Assembly (NCBI RefSeq): GCF_014698035.1
Contig: NZ_JACJSF010000003.1
Span: 166,009-230,008 of the forward strand
Source of the DNA: Desmonostoc muscorum FACHB-395
GTDB lineage: Bacteria > Cyanobacteriota > Cyanobacteriia > Cyanobacteriales > Nostocaceae
Direction of reading: 5' to 3'
DNA: 64,000 nucleotides
In this document: in pieces, positions 9,902-18,402 of the stretch
Layout: each line of letters opens with the position of its first letter
How positions within the stretch are numbered: position 1 is the stretch's first letter
The notes under the pieces: generated by a model
Database searches by the model: none
Told to the model about the DNA's origin: nothing
The model's input: only the letters and a program-made list of their open reading frames with translations
Made by a program: the position numbers and the translations under genes

Positions 9902-10452
9902 TGACGCGACTAATCTTCTTGGGGCCACCTGGAGCTGGTAAGGGAACACAAGCTCAATTATTGGCGGAACACTTGAATATTCCCCATATTTCTACTGGGG
10001 AAATATTAAGACAAGCTATGAAAGAGCAAACTCATTTGGGAATCAAAGCTCAAAACTATGTAAATAGCGGCGAGTTAGTCCCCGACCAGCTAGTGCAGGA
10101 CTTGGTACAGGAGCGCCTCAACCAACCAGATGCAGAAAATGGTTGGATTCTTGATGGTTTTCCCCGTAAAGTGACGCAAGCAGCTTTTCTAGAAGAATTG
10201 CTGGTAACAATACATCAGAGTGGCGAAAGGGTAATTAATCTAGATGCACCAGATGATGTTGTGGTAAAACGTTTGCTAGCTAGAGGGCGAAAAGATGATA
10301 CCGAAGAGGTAATTCGTCGTCGGTTAGAAGTGTACCGCGCTGAAACTGCACCTTTAATTGATTATTATCGCGATCGCCAAAAACTTTTAACAGTCAATGG
10401 CAATCAGTCCCAAGAAGAAGTCACTAGTGAACTGCAAAAGGTAATCGCTTGA
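9901..10452 (+). CDS. adk: Adenylate kinase
   Basis: The 183-residue enzyme interconverts ATP + AMP and 2 ADP. It has the P-loop [10 protein letters not shown] at residues 8-17, the AMP-binding region [12 protein letters not shown] and [14 protein letters not shown]. It is the short form lacking the Zn-finger LID insertion; the LID region is reduced to [18 protein letters not shown] start, one-base overlap with secY and a GAAGGA motif upstream, so the genes are coupled. Confidence 0.97.
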   Translation: MTRLIFLGPPGAGKGTQAQLLAEHLNIPHISTGEILRQAMKEQTHLGIKAQNYVNSGELVPDQLVQDLVQERLNQPDAENGWILDGFPRKVTQAAFLEELLVTIHQSGERVINLDAPDDVVVKRLLARGRKDDTEEVIRRRLEVYRAETAPLIDYYRDRQKLLTVNGNQSQEEVTSELQKVIA

Positions 10453-10642
10453 GGATCAGGGAGTAGGGGAGGAGCTACAGTAATTCTTCCCCCAATTCCC
10501 AATGTCCCATGCCCTCCCAAGAAACAGATCAATTTTAGCTAAGATATATTAATAAACTGTTGATATATTTCTTAAAATGTGTTCTCTTGCAGATGAAGTG
10601 CTGCAACTGAACACGAAATTGTTGAGTTGAGGAAAAAACAAA

Positions 10643-10867
10643 TTGTCTAAGCAAGATTTGATTGAAATGGAAGGCACGGTTACAGAGTCCTTGCCCAATG
10701 CGATGTTTCGCGTTGACTTGGACAATGGCTTTAACGTGCTAGCTCACATTTCCGGCAAGATTCGCCGCAACTATATCAAGATTTTGCCCGGCGATCGCGT
10801 CAAGGTAGAGTTAACTCCTTATGACTTGACCAAAGGCAGAATTACCTATCGACTACGAAAGAAGTAA
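10643..10867 (+). CDS. infA: Translation initiation factor IF-1
   Basis: The 74-residue OB-fold protein matches IF-1 ([59 protein letters not shown]). It starts from TTG with a GAGG motif upstream. Position between adk and rpmJ is conserved across bacteria. Confidence 0.98.
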
Positions 10868-10984
10868 CTATATGTAGAGAATTTTACCATAAAATCATCC
10901 TTTTGACTGTTTGCTAGTCAAATTAATGGATTGTTTTCTCTAAAAATGCTATAATTTAATATTTGGAGTCAAAAAATAAAAGGC

Positions 10985-11098
10985 ATGAAAGTTAGAGCCT
11001 CAGTCAAGAAAATTTGTGAAAAGTGTAGCGTGATCAAACGTCGTGGTCGCGTCATGGTGATCTGCGTGAACCCCAAGCACAAGCAACGTCAAGGATAA
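10985..11098 (+). CDS. rpmJ: 50S ribosomal protein L36
   Basis: A 37-codon gene reads [20 protein letters not shown] and ends [11 protein letters not shown]. It is the zinc-ribbon L36 with Cys11, Cys14, Cys27 and His32 all in place. An AAGG motif lies a few bases before the ATG. It lies in the conserved slot between infA and rpsM. Confidence 0.97.
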   Translation: MKVRASVKKICEKCSVIKRRGRVMVICVNPKHKQRQG

Positions 11099-11100
11099 CG

Positions 11101-11176
11101 CTCTGACAAACAGAGTGAGTTGCAGGACGCGTATCATCATTAACAACGAAAAAACGCGATTGATCACGTTTTTCCA
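11101..11176 (+). terminator. Hairpins between rpmJ and rpsM (possible attenuator)
   Basis: Two stems are visible. CTCTG-ACAAA-CAGAG lies at 11101-11115. AAAAAACG at 11149-11156 pairs with CGTTTTT at 11167-11173, giving a stem that ends in a short U-run. The second looks like a weak terminator or attenuator within the operon. Function is inferred only from shape. Confidence 0.45.
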
Positions 11177-11214
11177 ACCAACAGTAATTGCGAAAACAAT
11201 AGGGAGAGTTCATT

Positions 11215-11595
11215 GTGGCACGGATTGCCGGAGTAGACCTTCCACGCGATAAGCGCGTTGAAATCGGTCTAACTTATATCTACGGAATTGGTTTATCACG
11301 CGCTCAAGAAATTATAGCGGCTACTGGTGTGAATCCAGACACCCGCGTTAAGGACTTAAGTGATGCCGATGTTACAGCCCTGCGAGGCGAAATAGAAAGC
11401 AACTATCAAGTTGAAGGCGACTTGCGGCGTTTGGAGTCTTTGAACATCAAGCGCTTAGTTGACATTGGTACTTACAGAGGTCGCCGTCATCGCATGGGCT
11501 TACCAGTCAGAGGACAAAGAACTCGCACCAATGCCAGAACCCGTCGAGGCAGAAGGCAGACAGTGGCTGGGAAGAAGAAGGCTCCAGGGAAATAA
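11215..11595 (+). CDS. rpsM: 30S ribosomal protein S13
   Basis: The 126-residue product begins [26 protein letters not shown] and ends with the basic tail [22 protein letters not shown] plus a Lys-rich extension, characteristic of S13 in the 30S head. GTG start with GGGAG about ten bases upstream. Confidence 0.98.
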   Translation: MARIAGVDLPRDKRVEIGLTYIYGIGLSRAQEIIAATGVNPDTRVKDLSDADVTALRGEIESNYQVEGDLRRLESLNIKRLVDIGTYRGRRHRMGLPVRGQRTRTNARTRRGRRQTVAGKKKAPGK

Positions 11596-11649
11596 ATTTG
11601 CAACGCTTGCTAATCAGAGCAAGTTTTACCTTAAATCAACTAAACAAGT

Positions 11650-12045
11650 ATGGCGAGACAACCAACTAAAAAATCCGGGAGCAAGAAGCAGAAACGGAAC
11701 GTACCAAGTGGGATGGCCTACATCCAGTCTACTTTCAACAATAGCATTGTCACCATTACCGATCAAAATGGAGATGTCATCTCCTGGGCCAGCGCTGGTT
11801 CTAGCGGTTTTAAGGGAGCAAAAAAGGGAACTCCCTTTGCAGCGCAAACTGCTGCTGAAAGTGCGGCCCGTAGAGCTATAGATCAAGGAATGCGCCAAAT
11901 TGAGGTAATGGTAAGTGGACCAGGAGCAGGTAGAGAAACCGCTATCCGCGCACTTCAAGGAGCAGGACTGGAAATTACACTCATTCGGGATATTACCCCC
12001 ATTCCTCACAATGGCTGCCGTCCACCCAAACGCCGTCGAGTTTAA
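11650..12045 (+). CDS. rpsK: 30S ribosomal protein S11
   Basis: The 131-residue product contains [43 protein letters not shown] and the C-terminal [18 protein letters not shown], all S11 signatures. S11 forms part of the platform near the E site. S4 (rpsD), which lies downstream of S11 in E. coli, is absent, so rpoA follows after a long gap. Confidence 0.98.
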
Positions 12046-12372
12046 ATACCAAGACTTGGGCATTGAGGACGAGAAGCTACAACCAAAGAAAGTAAAGTTA
12101 CTTACAATGACCGCTTGGGCGGATAACGTGCAAACTGTCATTGGGTGAAAACTTGGGCCACCAAAAGCGAATCAGATTTTCCTGTAGGGAAAGCTGTTAA
12201 ACTTTGGGAACCCAAAATATTATTAGCGCCTGAAAGCTCAATAGGAGCGTCAAACTATACCGTAATTTCATACTAGTAGTTTGATAGACCTATAACCTAC
12301 AGGACATAAAGTCAATTCGGGAGGCAATTGATTTGTCTGCTAGCAGCACCTTAGAAAAAGGGAGGCTCATCC
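12046..12372 (+). promoter_or_regulatory. rpsK-rpoA intergenic region with multi-stem RNA candidate
   Basis: This 327-base gap holds no gene. It contains an outer pair TCCTGTAGG (12180-12188) with CCTACAGGA (12296-12304). Inside are TTTGGG/CCCAAA (12203-12216), a bulged GCGCCT/AGGAGCG pair, and TCAAACTA (12250-12257) with TAGTTTGA (12277-12284). Together they could fold as a multi-way junction upstream of rpoA. A regulatory role, possibly replacing S4 control, is inference. Confidence 0.5.
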
Positions 12373-13320
12373 GTGGCGCAGTTTCAGATTGAATGTGTAG
12401 AGTCGAATACTGAAGAAAGTCGGAACCATTACAGTAAATTTGTTCTGGAACCTCTAGAACGCGGTCAAGGAACAACGGTTGGCAACGCACTACGGCGGGT
12501 TTTACTGTCTAACCTAGAAGGTACAGCAGTTACAGCAGTGCGGATTGCAGGCGTTTCACACGAGTTTGCCACAGTTCCGGGCGTGCGGGAAGATGTACTG
12601 GAAATCCTCATGAAAATGAAGGAAGTTATCCTCAAAAACTATTCCTCACAGCCTCAGATTGGTAGATTACTCGTTAGCGGCCCAGCAACAATTACTGCGG
12701 CACATTTTGATTTACCTAGTGAAGTAGAAGTCATCGATCAGACCCAGTATGTAGCCACCATCGCTGAAGGTGGAAAGCTGGAAATGGAATTTCGGATCGA
12801 GAAAGGCAAAGGCTATCGCACTGTAGAGCGAGGACGTGAGGAAGCCACATCGTTGGATTTTCTCCAAATCGACTCAATATTTATGCCGGTGCGAAAAGTC
12901 AACTATAGTGTTGAAGAATCTCGTGGGGAAGGCTTGATTCCAAAAGACCGACTACTGTTGGAAGTTTGGACAAATGGCAGTATTTCTCCTCAAGAAGCAC
13001 TATCTTCTGCTGCTGCGATCTTGGTAGATTTATTCAACCCGTTGAAAGACATCTCCCTAGAACCAACAGACACAGGTTCGGATATTCCAGACGATCCAAC
13101 TGCCCAGATACCCATCGAAGAGTTACAACTTTCCGTGCGGGCATATAACTGTCTCAAACGGGCACAAGTTAACTCTGTGGCAGATTTGTTGGATTATACC
13201 CAAGAAGACCTCTTAGAAATTAAGAACTTTGGGCAGAAATCAGCAGAAGAAGTCGTGGAAGCTTTGCAGCGACGCTTGGGCATCACCCTGCCAATGGAAA
13301 GAGGCTCTAAACACCCTTAA
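12373..13320 (+). CDS. rpoA: RNA polymerase alpha subunit
   Basis: The 315-residue product has the alpha-NTD dimerisation region (LEPLERGQGTTVGNALRRVLLSN) and the alpha-CTD (PIEELQLSVRAYNCLKRAQVNSVADLLDYTQEDLLEIKNFGQKSAEEV) that contacts UP elements and activators such as NtcA. GTG start with a GGGAGG ribosome-binding site. Length is normal for cyanobacteria. Confidence 0.98.
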   Translation: MAQFQIECVESNTEESRNHYSKFVLEPLERGQGTTVGNALRRVLLSNLEGTAVTAVRIAGVSHEFATVPGVREDVLEILMKMKEVILKNYSSQPQIGRLLVSGPATITAAHFDLPSEVEVIDQTQYVATIAEGGKLEMEFRIEKGKGYRTVERGREEATSLDFLQIDSIFMPVRKVNYSVEESRGEGLIPKDRLLLEVWTNGSISPQEALSSAAAILVDLFNPLKDISLEPTDTGSDIPDDPTAQIPIEELQLSVRAYNCLKRAQVNSVADLLDYTQEDLLEIKNFGQKSAEEVVEALQRRLGITLPMERGSKHP

Positions 13321-13351
13321 GAAAAACCTTCATAATTCATAGTGCATAATT

Positions 13352-13702
13352 ATGCGTCACCGTTGTCGCGTCAAAAAACTCAGTAAACCAGCCGATCAAC
13401 GCCGTGCTTTACTGCGATCGCTCGCCACCGAGCTGATCCGTCATGGTAAGATCACCACCACTTTAATTAGAGCGAAAGTTCTAAGAAGTGAAGTGGAAAA
13501 AATGATTACCCTAGCCAAAAATGGCTCCTTGTCAGCACGTCGGGAAGCCCTTGGCTATATCTTCGACAAACAACTGGTTCACGCTCTATTTGAGCAAGCT
13601 CCAACTCGATACGGCGATCGCCAGGGCGGTTATACCCGCATCCTGCGTACCGTACCGCGTCGGGGTGATAATGCAAAAATGGCAATAATTGAATTGGTTT
13701 AA
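13352..13702 (+). CDS. rplQ: 50S ribosomal protein L17
   Basis: The 116-residue product shows [29 protein letters not shown] and [31 protein letters not shown], the L17 signatures. It closes the core alpha operon 31 bases after rpoA. The ATG has no clear Shine-Dalgarno. Confidence 0.98.
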   Translation: MRHRCRVKKLSKPADQRRALLRSLATELIRHGKITTTLIRAKVLRSEVEKMITLAKNGSLSARREALGYIFDKQLVHALFEQAPTRYGDRQGGYTRILRTVPRRGDNAKMAIIELV

Positions 13703-13772
13703 GTCATTGGTCATTGGTCATTAGTCATTGGTTATTCACAAATGACAAAGGACAAATGACAAAGGACAAAAT
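13703..13772 (+). repeat. STRR heptamer arms between rplQ and truA
   Basis: GTCATTG/GTCATTA heptamers are followed by ATGACAAAGGAC-type units. An in-frame ATG at 13714 inside the repeat extends the truA frame, but that extension would be pure repeat translation. Confidence 0.8.
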
Positions 13773-13776
13773 CTGT

Positions 13777-14625
13777 ATGTTAGAAAGCCACCAGCCTACA
13801 CAAACTCATCGAGTAGCCTTGGTAATCCAATACCTGGGCACTCATTTTCATGGCTGGCAACGGCAAAAACAACACCGGACAGTCCAAGAAGAGATCGAAA
13901 TTGCGATCGCTACTATTCTTGGGCATCATGTAACATTACACGGTGCTGGGCGAACCGATTCTGGAGTTCACGCTGCTGCTCAAGTAGCCCATTTTGAAGC
14001 AACAGGTTTTATTCCGCCTCACAAGTGGGCAACAATCCTCAACAGCTACCTGCCGCCAGATATATTAATCAGGGCTTCAGCTAGTGTCGATAACCGTTGG
14101 CACGCTCGCTTTAGTGCAGCCTATCGACGGTATCGCTACACAATATATACTGAAGATCGGCTTAACTTGTTTGTAAGACCCTTCAGTTGGCATTATTATT
14201 ATGCACCCCTGGATGAATCTTTAATCCAAGCTGCCTTGAAACCTCTCTTGGGAAAGCATCACTTAGCTGCTTTTCACCGTGCAGGCTCAAAGCGATCGCA
14301 TTCCTGGGTAGAGGTGCAAGCAGCAGAGTGTCGTCGCAGTGGGCCATTTATCCATATTGAAATACAGGCAGATGGATTTTTGTATGGCATGGTACGGCTG
14401 TTGGTAGGGATGCTGGTAGAAGTAGGTTCTGGACAACGAACACTTTCTAGCTTCACCGAACTCTGGAAAGAAGAACGCCGGGAAGAAGTGAAATATGCCG
14501 CACCGCCTCAAGGCTTGTGCTTGTTGCGAGTCGGCTATCCCGATTTTCCCTTTCCAAAAGAGATTTGGTACGACACCTTGCCAAAGTTCGTCACTAGTCA
14601 AGAGTCATTAGTCATTGGTTCTTAG
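13777..14625 (+). CDS. truA: tRNA pseudouridine(38-40) synthase
   Basis: The enzyme converts uridines 38-40 in the anticodon stem-loop to pseudouridine. The catalytic motif GAGRTDSGVHA is present with Asp at residue 61, and FLYGMVRLLVGMLVEVG lies in the C-terminal half. I start it at 13777 (MLESHQPTQTHRVALVIQYLG, 282 residues); the longer start at 13714 reads through STRR sequence. truA between L17 and L13 is a common bacterial order. Confidence 0.95.
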   Translation: MLESHQPTQTHRVALVIQYLGTHFHGWQRQKQHRTVQEEIEIAIATILGHHVTLHGAGRTDSGVHAAAQVAHFEATGFIPPHKWATILNSYLPPDILIRASASVDNRWHARFSAAYRRYRYTIYTEDRLNLFVRPFSWHYYYAPLDESLIQAALKPLLGKHHLAAFHRAGSKRSHSWVEVQAAECRRSGPFIHIEIQADGFLYGMVRLLVGMLVEVGSGQRTLSSFTELWKEERREEVKYAAPPQGLCLLRVGYPDFPFPKEIWYDTLPKFVTSQESLVIGS

Positions 14626-14690
14626 TAACTACAAATGACAAAAGACAAATGACTAATGACAAATTAAAAATGACAAAGGACAAATGACAA
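14596..14690 (+). repeat. STRR heptamer arms between truA and rplM
   Basis: Copies of GTCATTAGTCATTGG start just inside the 3' end of truA (the last residues SLVIGS are repeat-encoded) and are followed by many GACAAAT units that continue into the rplM start codon. Confidence 0.8.
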
Positions 14691-15152
14691 ATGACAACAG
14701 TTAAAACATACCTTCCTTCTCAAGCAACCCTTGAGCGTGAGTGGTACATAGTAGATGCCACCGATAAACGCCTCGGTCGCCTCGCCAGCGAAATCGCCCA
14801 GGTATTGAGAGGCAAAAAGAAACCCGAATATACACCTCATCTAGATACAGGTGACTTCGTAATCGTCATTAATGCCGAGAAAGTAGCAGTTACAGGCAAA
14901 AAGCGCACTCAAAAGCTTTACCGCCGCCATTCTGGTCGTCCCGGTGGCATGAAAACCGAAACTTTTGCTAAACTGCAAGACCGCATACCAGAGCGGATTT
15001 TAGAACAAGCTGTTAAAGGTATGCTACCTAAAAATAGCCTGGGTAAGCAGTTGTTCACCAAGCTGAAAGTTTACGCTGGGCCTACGCATCCCCATGATGC
15101 TCAAAAACCTAAAGAACTAAAAGTTAATACAATTCCTGGAGAAGAAAATTAA
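14691..15152 (+). CDS. rplM: 50S ribosomal protein L13
   Basis: The 153-residue product contains [53 protein letters not shown] and [14 protein letters not shown], the L13 signatures. Its ATG is the last unit of the upstream ATGACAA repeat. The TAA stop overlaps the rpsI ATG by one base. Confidence 0.97.
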   Translation: MTTVKTYLPSQATLEREWYIVDATDKRLGRLASEIAQVLRGKKKPEYTPHLDTGDFVIVINAEKVAVTGKKRTQKLYRRHSGRPGGMKTETFAKLQDRIPERILEQAVKGMLPKNSLGKQLFTKLKVYAGPTHPHDAQKPKELKVNTIPGEEN

Positions 15153-15568
15153 TGGTAGTAGCAGATGCCAATAGCGGTCGCGCCGTATACTGGGGTACTG
15201 GCCGTCGTAAGAACGCAGTAGCACGGGTACGCTTGGTTCCAGGCACTGGTCAATTGACTGTGAATGGTAAAGATGGAAACTTGTATTTCCAATTTAACCC
15301 CAACTACCTGGGAGTGATCAAAGCACCCCTGGAAACTCTGGGACTAGAAAACGAATATGACATTTTGGTGAAAGCAGAAGGCGGCGGCTTGACCGGACAG
15401 GCTGATTCTGTTCGTTTGGGAGTTGCTCGTGCTTTATGCCAACTAGACCCAGACAACCGCCCACCTTTGAAAACCGAAGGTTATTTGACTCGCGATCCGA
15501 GAGCAAAAGAGCGGAAGAAATATGGTTTACATAAAGCCCGGAAAGCACCTCAGTACTCTAAGCGTTAG
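15152..15568 (+). CDS. rpsI: 30S ribosomal protein S9
   Basis: The 138-residue product has [21 protein letters not shown] and the C-terminal [27 protein letters not shown] whose final Arg reaches the P-site tRNA anticodon. One-base overlap with rplM and a GGAG site upstream. The L13-S9 pair is conserved in bacteria. Confidence 0.98.
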   Translation: MVVADANSGRAVYWGTGRRKNAVARVRLVPGTGQLTVNGKDGNLYFQFNPNYLGVIKAPLETLGLENEYDILVKAEGGGLTGQADSVRLGVARALCQLDPDNRPPLKTEGYLTRDPRAKERKKYGLHKARKAPQYSKR

Positions 15569-15670
15569 AAATTGGGCAAGTGGGTATGGGGCATCTCCCC
15601 ACTCCCCACTCTGTAGCTGCAATTGAACGCTGAAAGTTATAATTTATATAGATTCATCACAAAAAGAACA

Positions 15671-15913
15671 ATGGCTAAAGCTGATATTCACCCCAAGTGG
15701 TATCCAGACGCTAAAGTTTACTGCAACGGTCAAGTTGTTATGACCATTGGCTCTACGAAGCCAGAATTGCATGTAGATGTTTGGTCTGGAAATCACCCAT
15801 TTTACACCGGCACTCAGAAGATTATTGACACTGAAGGTCGAGTAGAGCGCTTCCTCCGCAAGTACGGTATGAGCAGCACTCAAACATCTGGCGACGAACA
15901 AGACAAAAAGTAG
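15671..15913 (+). CDS. rpmE: 50S ribosomal protein L31
   Basis: The product begins MAKADIHPKWYPDAKVYCNGQVVMTIGSTKPELHVDVW and continues HPFYTGTQKIIDTEGRVERFLRKYG, matching L31 of the cyanobacterial/plastid group. I use the ATG at 15671 (80 residues); an upstream in-frame ATG at 15623 adds 16 residues with no L31 similarity. A single Cys is visible, so the four-Cys zinc form is not present. Confidence 0.95.
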   Translation: MAKADIHPKWYPDAKVYCNGQVVMTIGSTKPELHVDVWSGNHPFYTGTQKIIDTEGRVERFLRKYGMSSTQTSGDEQDKK

Positions 15914-16016
15914 CGAGTTGGCTCTGCTGTTAACGACGGCCCTGCATCAGCTGGGTCGATTTTCATTTATATGCTCGAGCCAATTTGTTATTTTTTAAGG
16001 AGCGATCGCACTCGTC

Positions 16017-17114
16017 ATGGCTGAATCATACTTACTGGACAAACTAAAATCCGTTGAACAAACTTTTAATGAATTAACACGTCGTCTTGGCGACCCCGAT
16101 ACCGCTAGCAATCCTGATGAATATCAAGAAATTGCTAAGTCTCGTTCTTCTTTGGAAGAGGTTGTTGATACTTATGAAATTTGGAAAACAGCCCAAGAAG
16201 ACTTGACCGGAGCGCGTCAGGTTTACAAAGAATCTGCAAGTGACCCAGAGTTGCAAGAAATGGCATCACTGGAAGTAAAAGAACTTGAAGAAAAAATAGA
16301 ACATTTAGAGTCTCGCTTGAAAGTCTTACTGCTACCACGCGACCCCAATGATGAAAAGAATATCATGTTGGAAATTCGCGCTGGTACTGGTGGCGATGAA
16401 GCAAGCATTTGGGCTGGTGATTTGATGCAGATGTACACCCGCTATGCCCAGACTCAAGGTTGGAAAGTTTCTCTAGTGAGCGAATCTCGTGGAGAAATGG
16501 GTGGCTGGAAAGAGGTCATTCTCGAAATTAAAGGTAATGATGTTTACAGCCAGCTAAAGTTTGAAGCTGGGGTGCATCGTGTGCAGCGCGTGCCGGCAAC
16601 TGAATCTGGGGGACGGGTTCATACTTCCACAGCTACCGTGGCGATTATGCCAGAGGTGGATGATGTGGAAATTCACATTGATCCGAAAGATATTGAAATG
16701 ACTACAGCCCGTTCTGGTGGTGCTGGTGGACAAAACGTCAACAAGGTGGAAACAGCCGTTGACTTGATGCACAAACCAACGGGAATACGCATTTTCTGTA
16801 CAGAAGAACGCAGCCAGTTGCAAAACAAAGAACGGGCGATGCAAATTCTGCGGGCGAAGTTGTATGACATTAAGTTAGGCGAACAACAAGCAGCTGTTAC
16901 TTCCATGCGGCGATCGCAGGTTGGTACTGGATCGCGATCGGAAAAAATTCGCACCTATAATTATAAAGATAACCGCGCTACCGATCATCGGTTAGGTCAG
17001 AATTATTCCCTTACCCCTGTTTTGGATGGTGATTTAGAAACGCTTATCCAATCTTGTATATCTCTAGACCAACAAGAACGTCTGGCGGAGTTAGCGACTT
17101 CTGCCGCTAACTAA
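16017..17114 (+). CDS. prfA: Peptide chain release factor 1
   Basis: The 365-residue product reads UAA/UAG stops. It carries the PAT tripeptide in [18 protein letters not shown] (about 193-195) and the catalytic GGQ in [14 protein letters not shown] (237-239). An AAGGAG motif followed by a HIP1 site lies before the ATG. It is the last gene of the ribosomal cluster and ends ten bases from the convergent gene at 17124. Confidence 0.98.
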   Translation: MAESYLLDKLKSVEQTFNELTRRLGDPDTASNPDEYQEIAKSRSSLEEVVDTYEIWKTAQEDLTGARQVYKESASDPELQEMASLEVKELEEKIEHLESRLKVLLLPRDPNDEKNIMLEIRAGTGGDEASIWAGDLMQMYTRYAQTQGWKVSLVSESRGEMGGWKEVILEIKGNDVYSQLKFEAGVHRVQRVPATESGGRVHTSTATVAIMPEVDDVEIHIDPKDIEMTTARSGGAGGQNVNKVETAVDLMHKPTGIRIFCTEERSQLQNKERAMQILRAKLYDIKLGEQQAAVTSMRRSQVGTGSRSEKIRTYNYKDNRATDHRLGQNYSLTPVLDGDLETLIQSCISLDQQERLAELATSAAN

Positions 17115-17123
17115 TTTCTGCTG

Positions 17124-17570
17124 TTAAATATCCTGTAAAACCACTTGTTGTACTGTTGCTTTTAACACAGACAGGTGGTTTTCTAATATCGCGTGGAGTA
17201 TATCTTCTATTTCACTGGGATAATGATAATAGGCAAATTCGTACTTCATAACGTAATTTAACTTCGCCCATTCCTTTAGGGTTTCACAAGTATAAATTAG
17301 CTTTTCCACTTCTTCTTGCCAACGTGCAAAAATCCGGTAGCTAAAAAAGCTGCTGCATATATTGCCTTTTGCATCCCAGTAGGAAATACACACTTGATGC
17401 TTCAGAAGGTGGATTTTTTTGATTTGCTTAACATCATAGCCTTTAACTTTTAAAGCTTCTTTGGTTTCTGTGTCAGAAATGTTCCACTGTTCTGGTTTAA
17501 TTTTATTAGTGGCTATAAGGTTTTTACCTTTGCGGCGATATTGATTAATTTTGCGTGGCTTGCGAAACAT
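17124..17570 (-). CDS. Hypothetical protein, 148 residues
   Basis: I do not recognise this protein. It is basic at the N-terminus (MFRKPRKINQYRRKGKN), has an aromatic-rich centre (CISYWDAKGNICSSFFSYRIFARWQEEVEKLIYTCETL), and ends in a hydrophobic helix. No signal peptide or membrane segment is evident. The ATG has AGGTG about seven bases upstream, which supports real translation. It is convergent with prfA. Confidence 0.7.
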   Translation of the reverse strand: MFRKPRKINQYRRKGKNLIATNKIKPEQWNISDTETKEALKVKGYDVKQIKKIHLLKHQVCISYWDAKGNICSSFFSYRIFARWQEEVEKLIYTCETLKEWAKLNYVMKYEFAYYHYPSEIEDILHAILENHLSVLKATVQQVVLQDI

Positions 17571-17750
17571 GATGCACCTTCGATATTATTTCTCGCAGCA
17601 AAGTCTAGCTACTAGCACAACCGCCGTAGCAAACTAAGTTTTTTGGGTTGATTAAAGATAGATGGGTTATTCTACTAGCTTGATGCCTATAGTTGCCGAT
17701 TTACAACCAGAGATATAGTTTAGTACTAAAACACAAGGCTGTCAATATAA

Positions 17751-17784
17751 AAGTAAACTTGTAATATTGAAAGTAGACTTGTAA
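17751..17784 (+). promoter_or_regulatory. Operator-like direct repeats upstream of XRE gene
   Basis: AAGTAAACTTGTAA (17751-17764) and AAGTAGACTTGTAA (17771-17784) are near-identical copies with an exact 20-base period, two helical turns. Each contains the short palindrome AAGT-N2-ACTT. They lie 26-59 bases before the GTG of the XRE regulator, a natural place for an autoregulatory operator. Binding is inferred. Confidence 0.5.
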
Positions 17785-17809
17785 ATAAAGTTGGCTAGCT
17801 ATATAAGCA

Positions 17810-18172
17810 GTGAAGATCGAAAGCAAACAAAAACTGATTGAAATCATTAAACTAGCTCGCGGTTCAATGAGTCAGCGAGCATTTGGTAAGCTTTTGGGGG
17901 TATCTGCTACTGCTGTTCAGATGTGGGAAAAAGGTGTGAAGGTTCCAGATACAGAAAATTTGGCTCGAATCGCATCGAAAGCAGGCTACACAATGGAAGA
18001 GTTAATCAGCTGCATAGATGGCAAGCCAATTCCAGAAACCTCAGATTTGAGCCTGATTCTTAGACAAATCCAGCACATGCCTTTGGCCCAAGTGGCTCAA
18101 ATCGTCCAAGCTGCGGCAGATAGATTGGCTGCTGTGGCTGAAGCATCCGGGGATGAAGCGAAAGCTAGTTGA
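17810..18172 (+). CDS. XRE-family helix-turn-helix regulator
   Basis: The 120-residue protein has an N-terminal HTH_3/XRE domain: RGSMSQRAFGKLLGVSATAVQMWEKGVKVPDTENLARIASKAGYTMEEL, about residues 17-65. The Ala/Gln-rich C-terminus (HMPLAQVAQIVQAAADRLAAVAEAS) looks like a dimerisation helix. GTG start without strong ribosome-binding site. Two direct repeats lie upstream, suggesting autoregulation. The stop overlaps a possible small ORF at 18169. Confidence 0.85.
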   Translation: MKIESKQKLIEIIKLARGSMSQRAFGKLLGVSATAVQMWEKGVKVPDTENLARIASKAGYTMEELISCIDGKPIPETSDLSLILRQIQHMPLAQVAQIVQAAADRLAAVAEASGDEAKAS

Positions 18173-18333
18173 TAGAAGAAGTCTTGCTAGATGGTTTTGA
18201 AGCGGGTGTTAATTTTTGCCTCAGAGAAACCAACTTACCATTACGAACTTTTCCAGAGCATTGCCCCTATTTATCTGATGATGCGATTGCATACAATTTT
18301 CTGTGCGATACTCGTCAAGACTGGGAAGGATAG
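18169..18333 (+). CDS. Possible small ORF coupled to the XRE gene
   Basis: A 54-codon frame starts TTG at 18169 and overlaps the XRE stop (TTGA arrangement). It reads LIEEVLLDGFEAGVNFCLRE then NLPLRTFPEHCPYLSDDAIAY and ends TRQDWEG. The composition is balanced and protein-like, unlike the Cys/His-rich frame 18191-18406 on the same strand. I do not recognise the family. It could be a short coupled partner or the remnant of a longer gene. Confidence 0.4.
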   Translation: MIEEVLLDGFEAGVNFCLRETNLPLRTFPEHCPYLSDDAIAYNFLCDTRQDWEG

Positions 18334-18402
18334 TTCCTGCCATTTTTATTATGTAACAAAATCGCATTGCTACCGCAAATATTTATCCCTAATTAATGTT
18401 AA

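Noticed and set aside
10453..10642. Possible riboswitch in the adk-infA gap
   Set aside because: I could not find conserved riboswitch motifs or strong nested stems.
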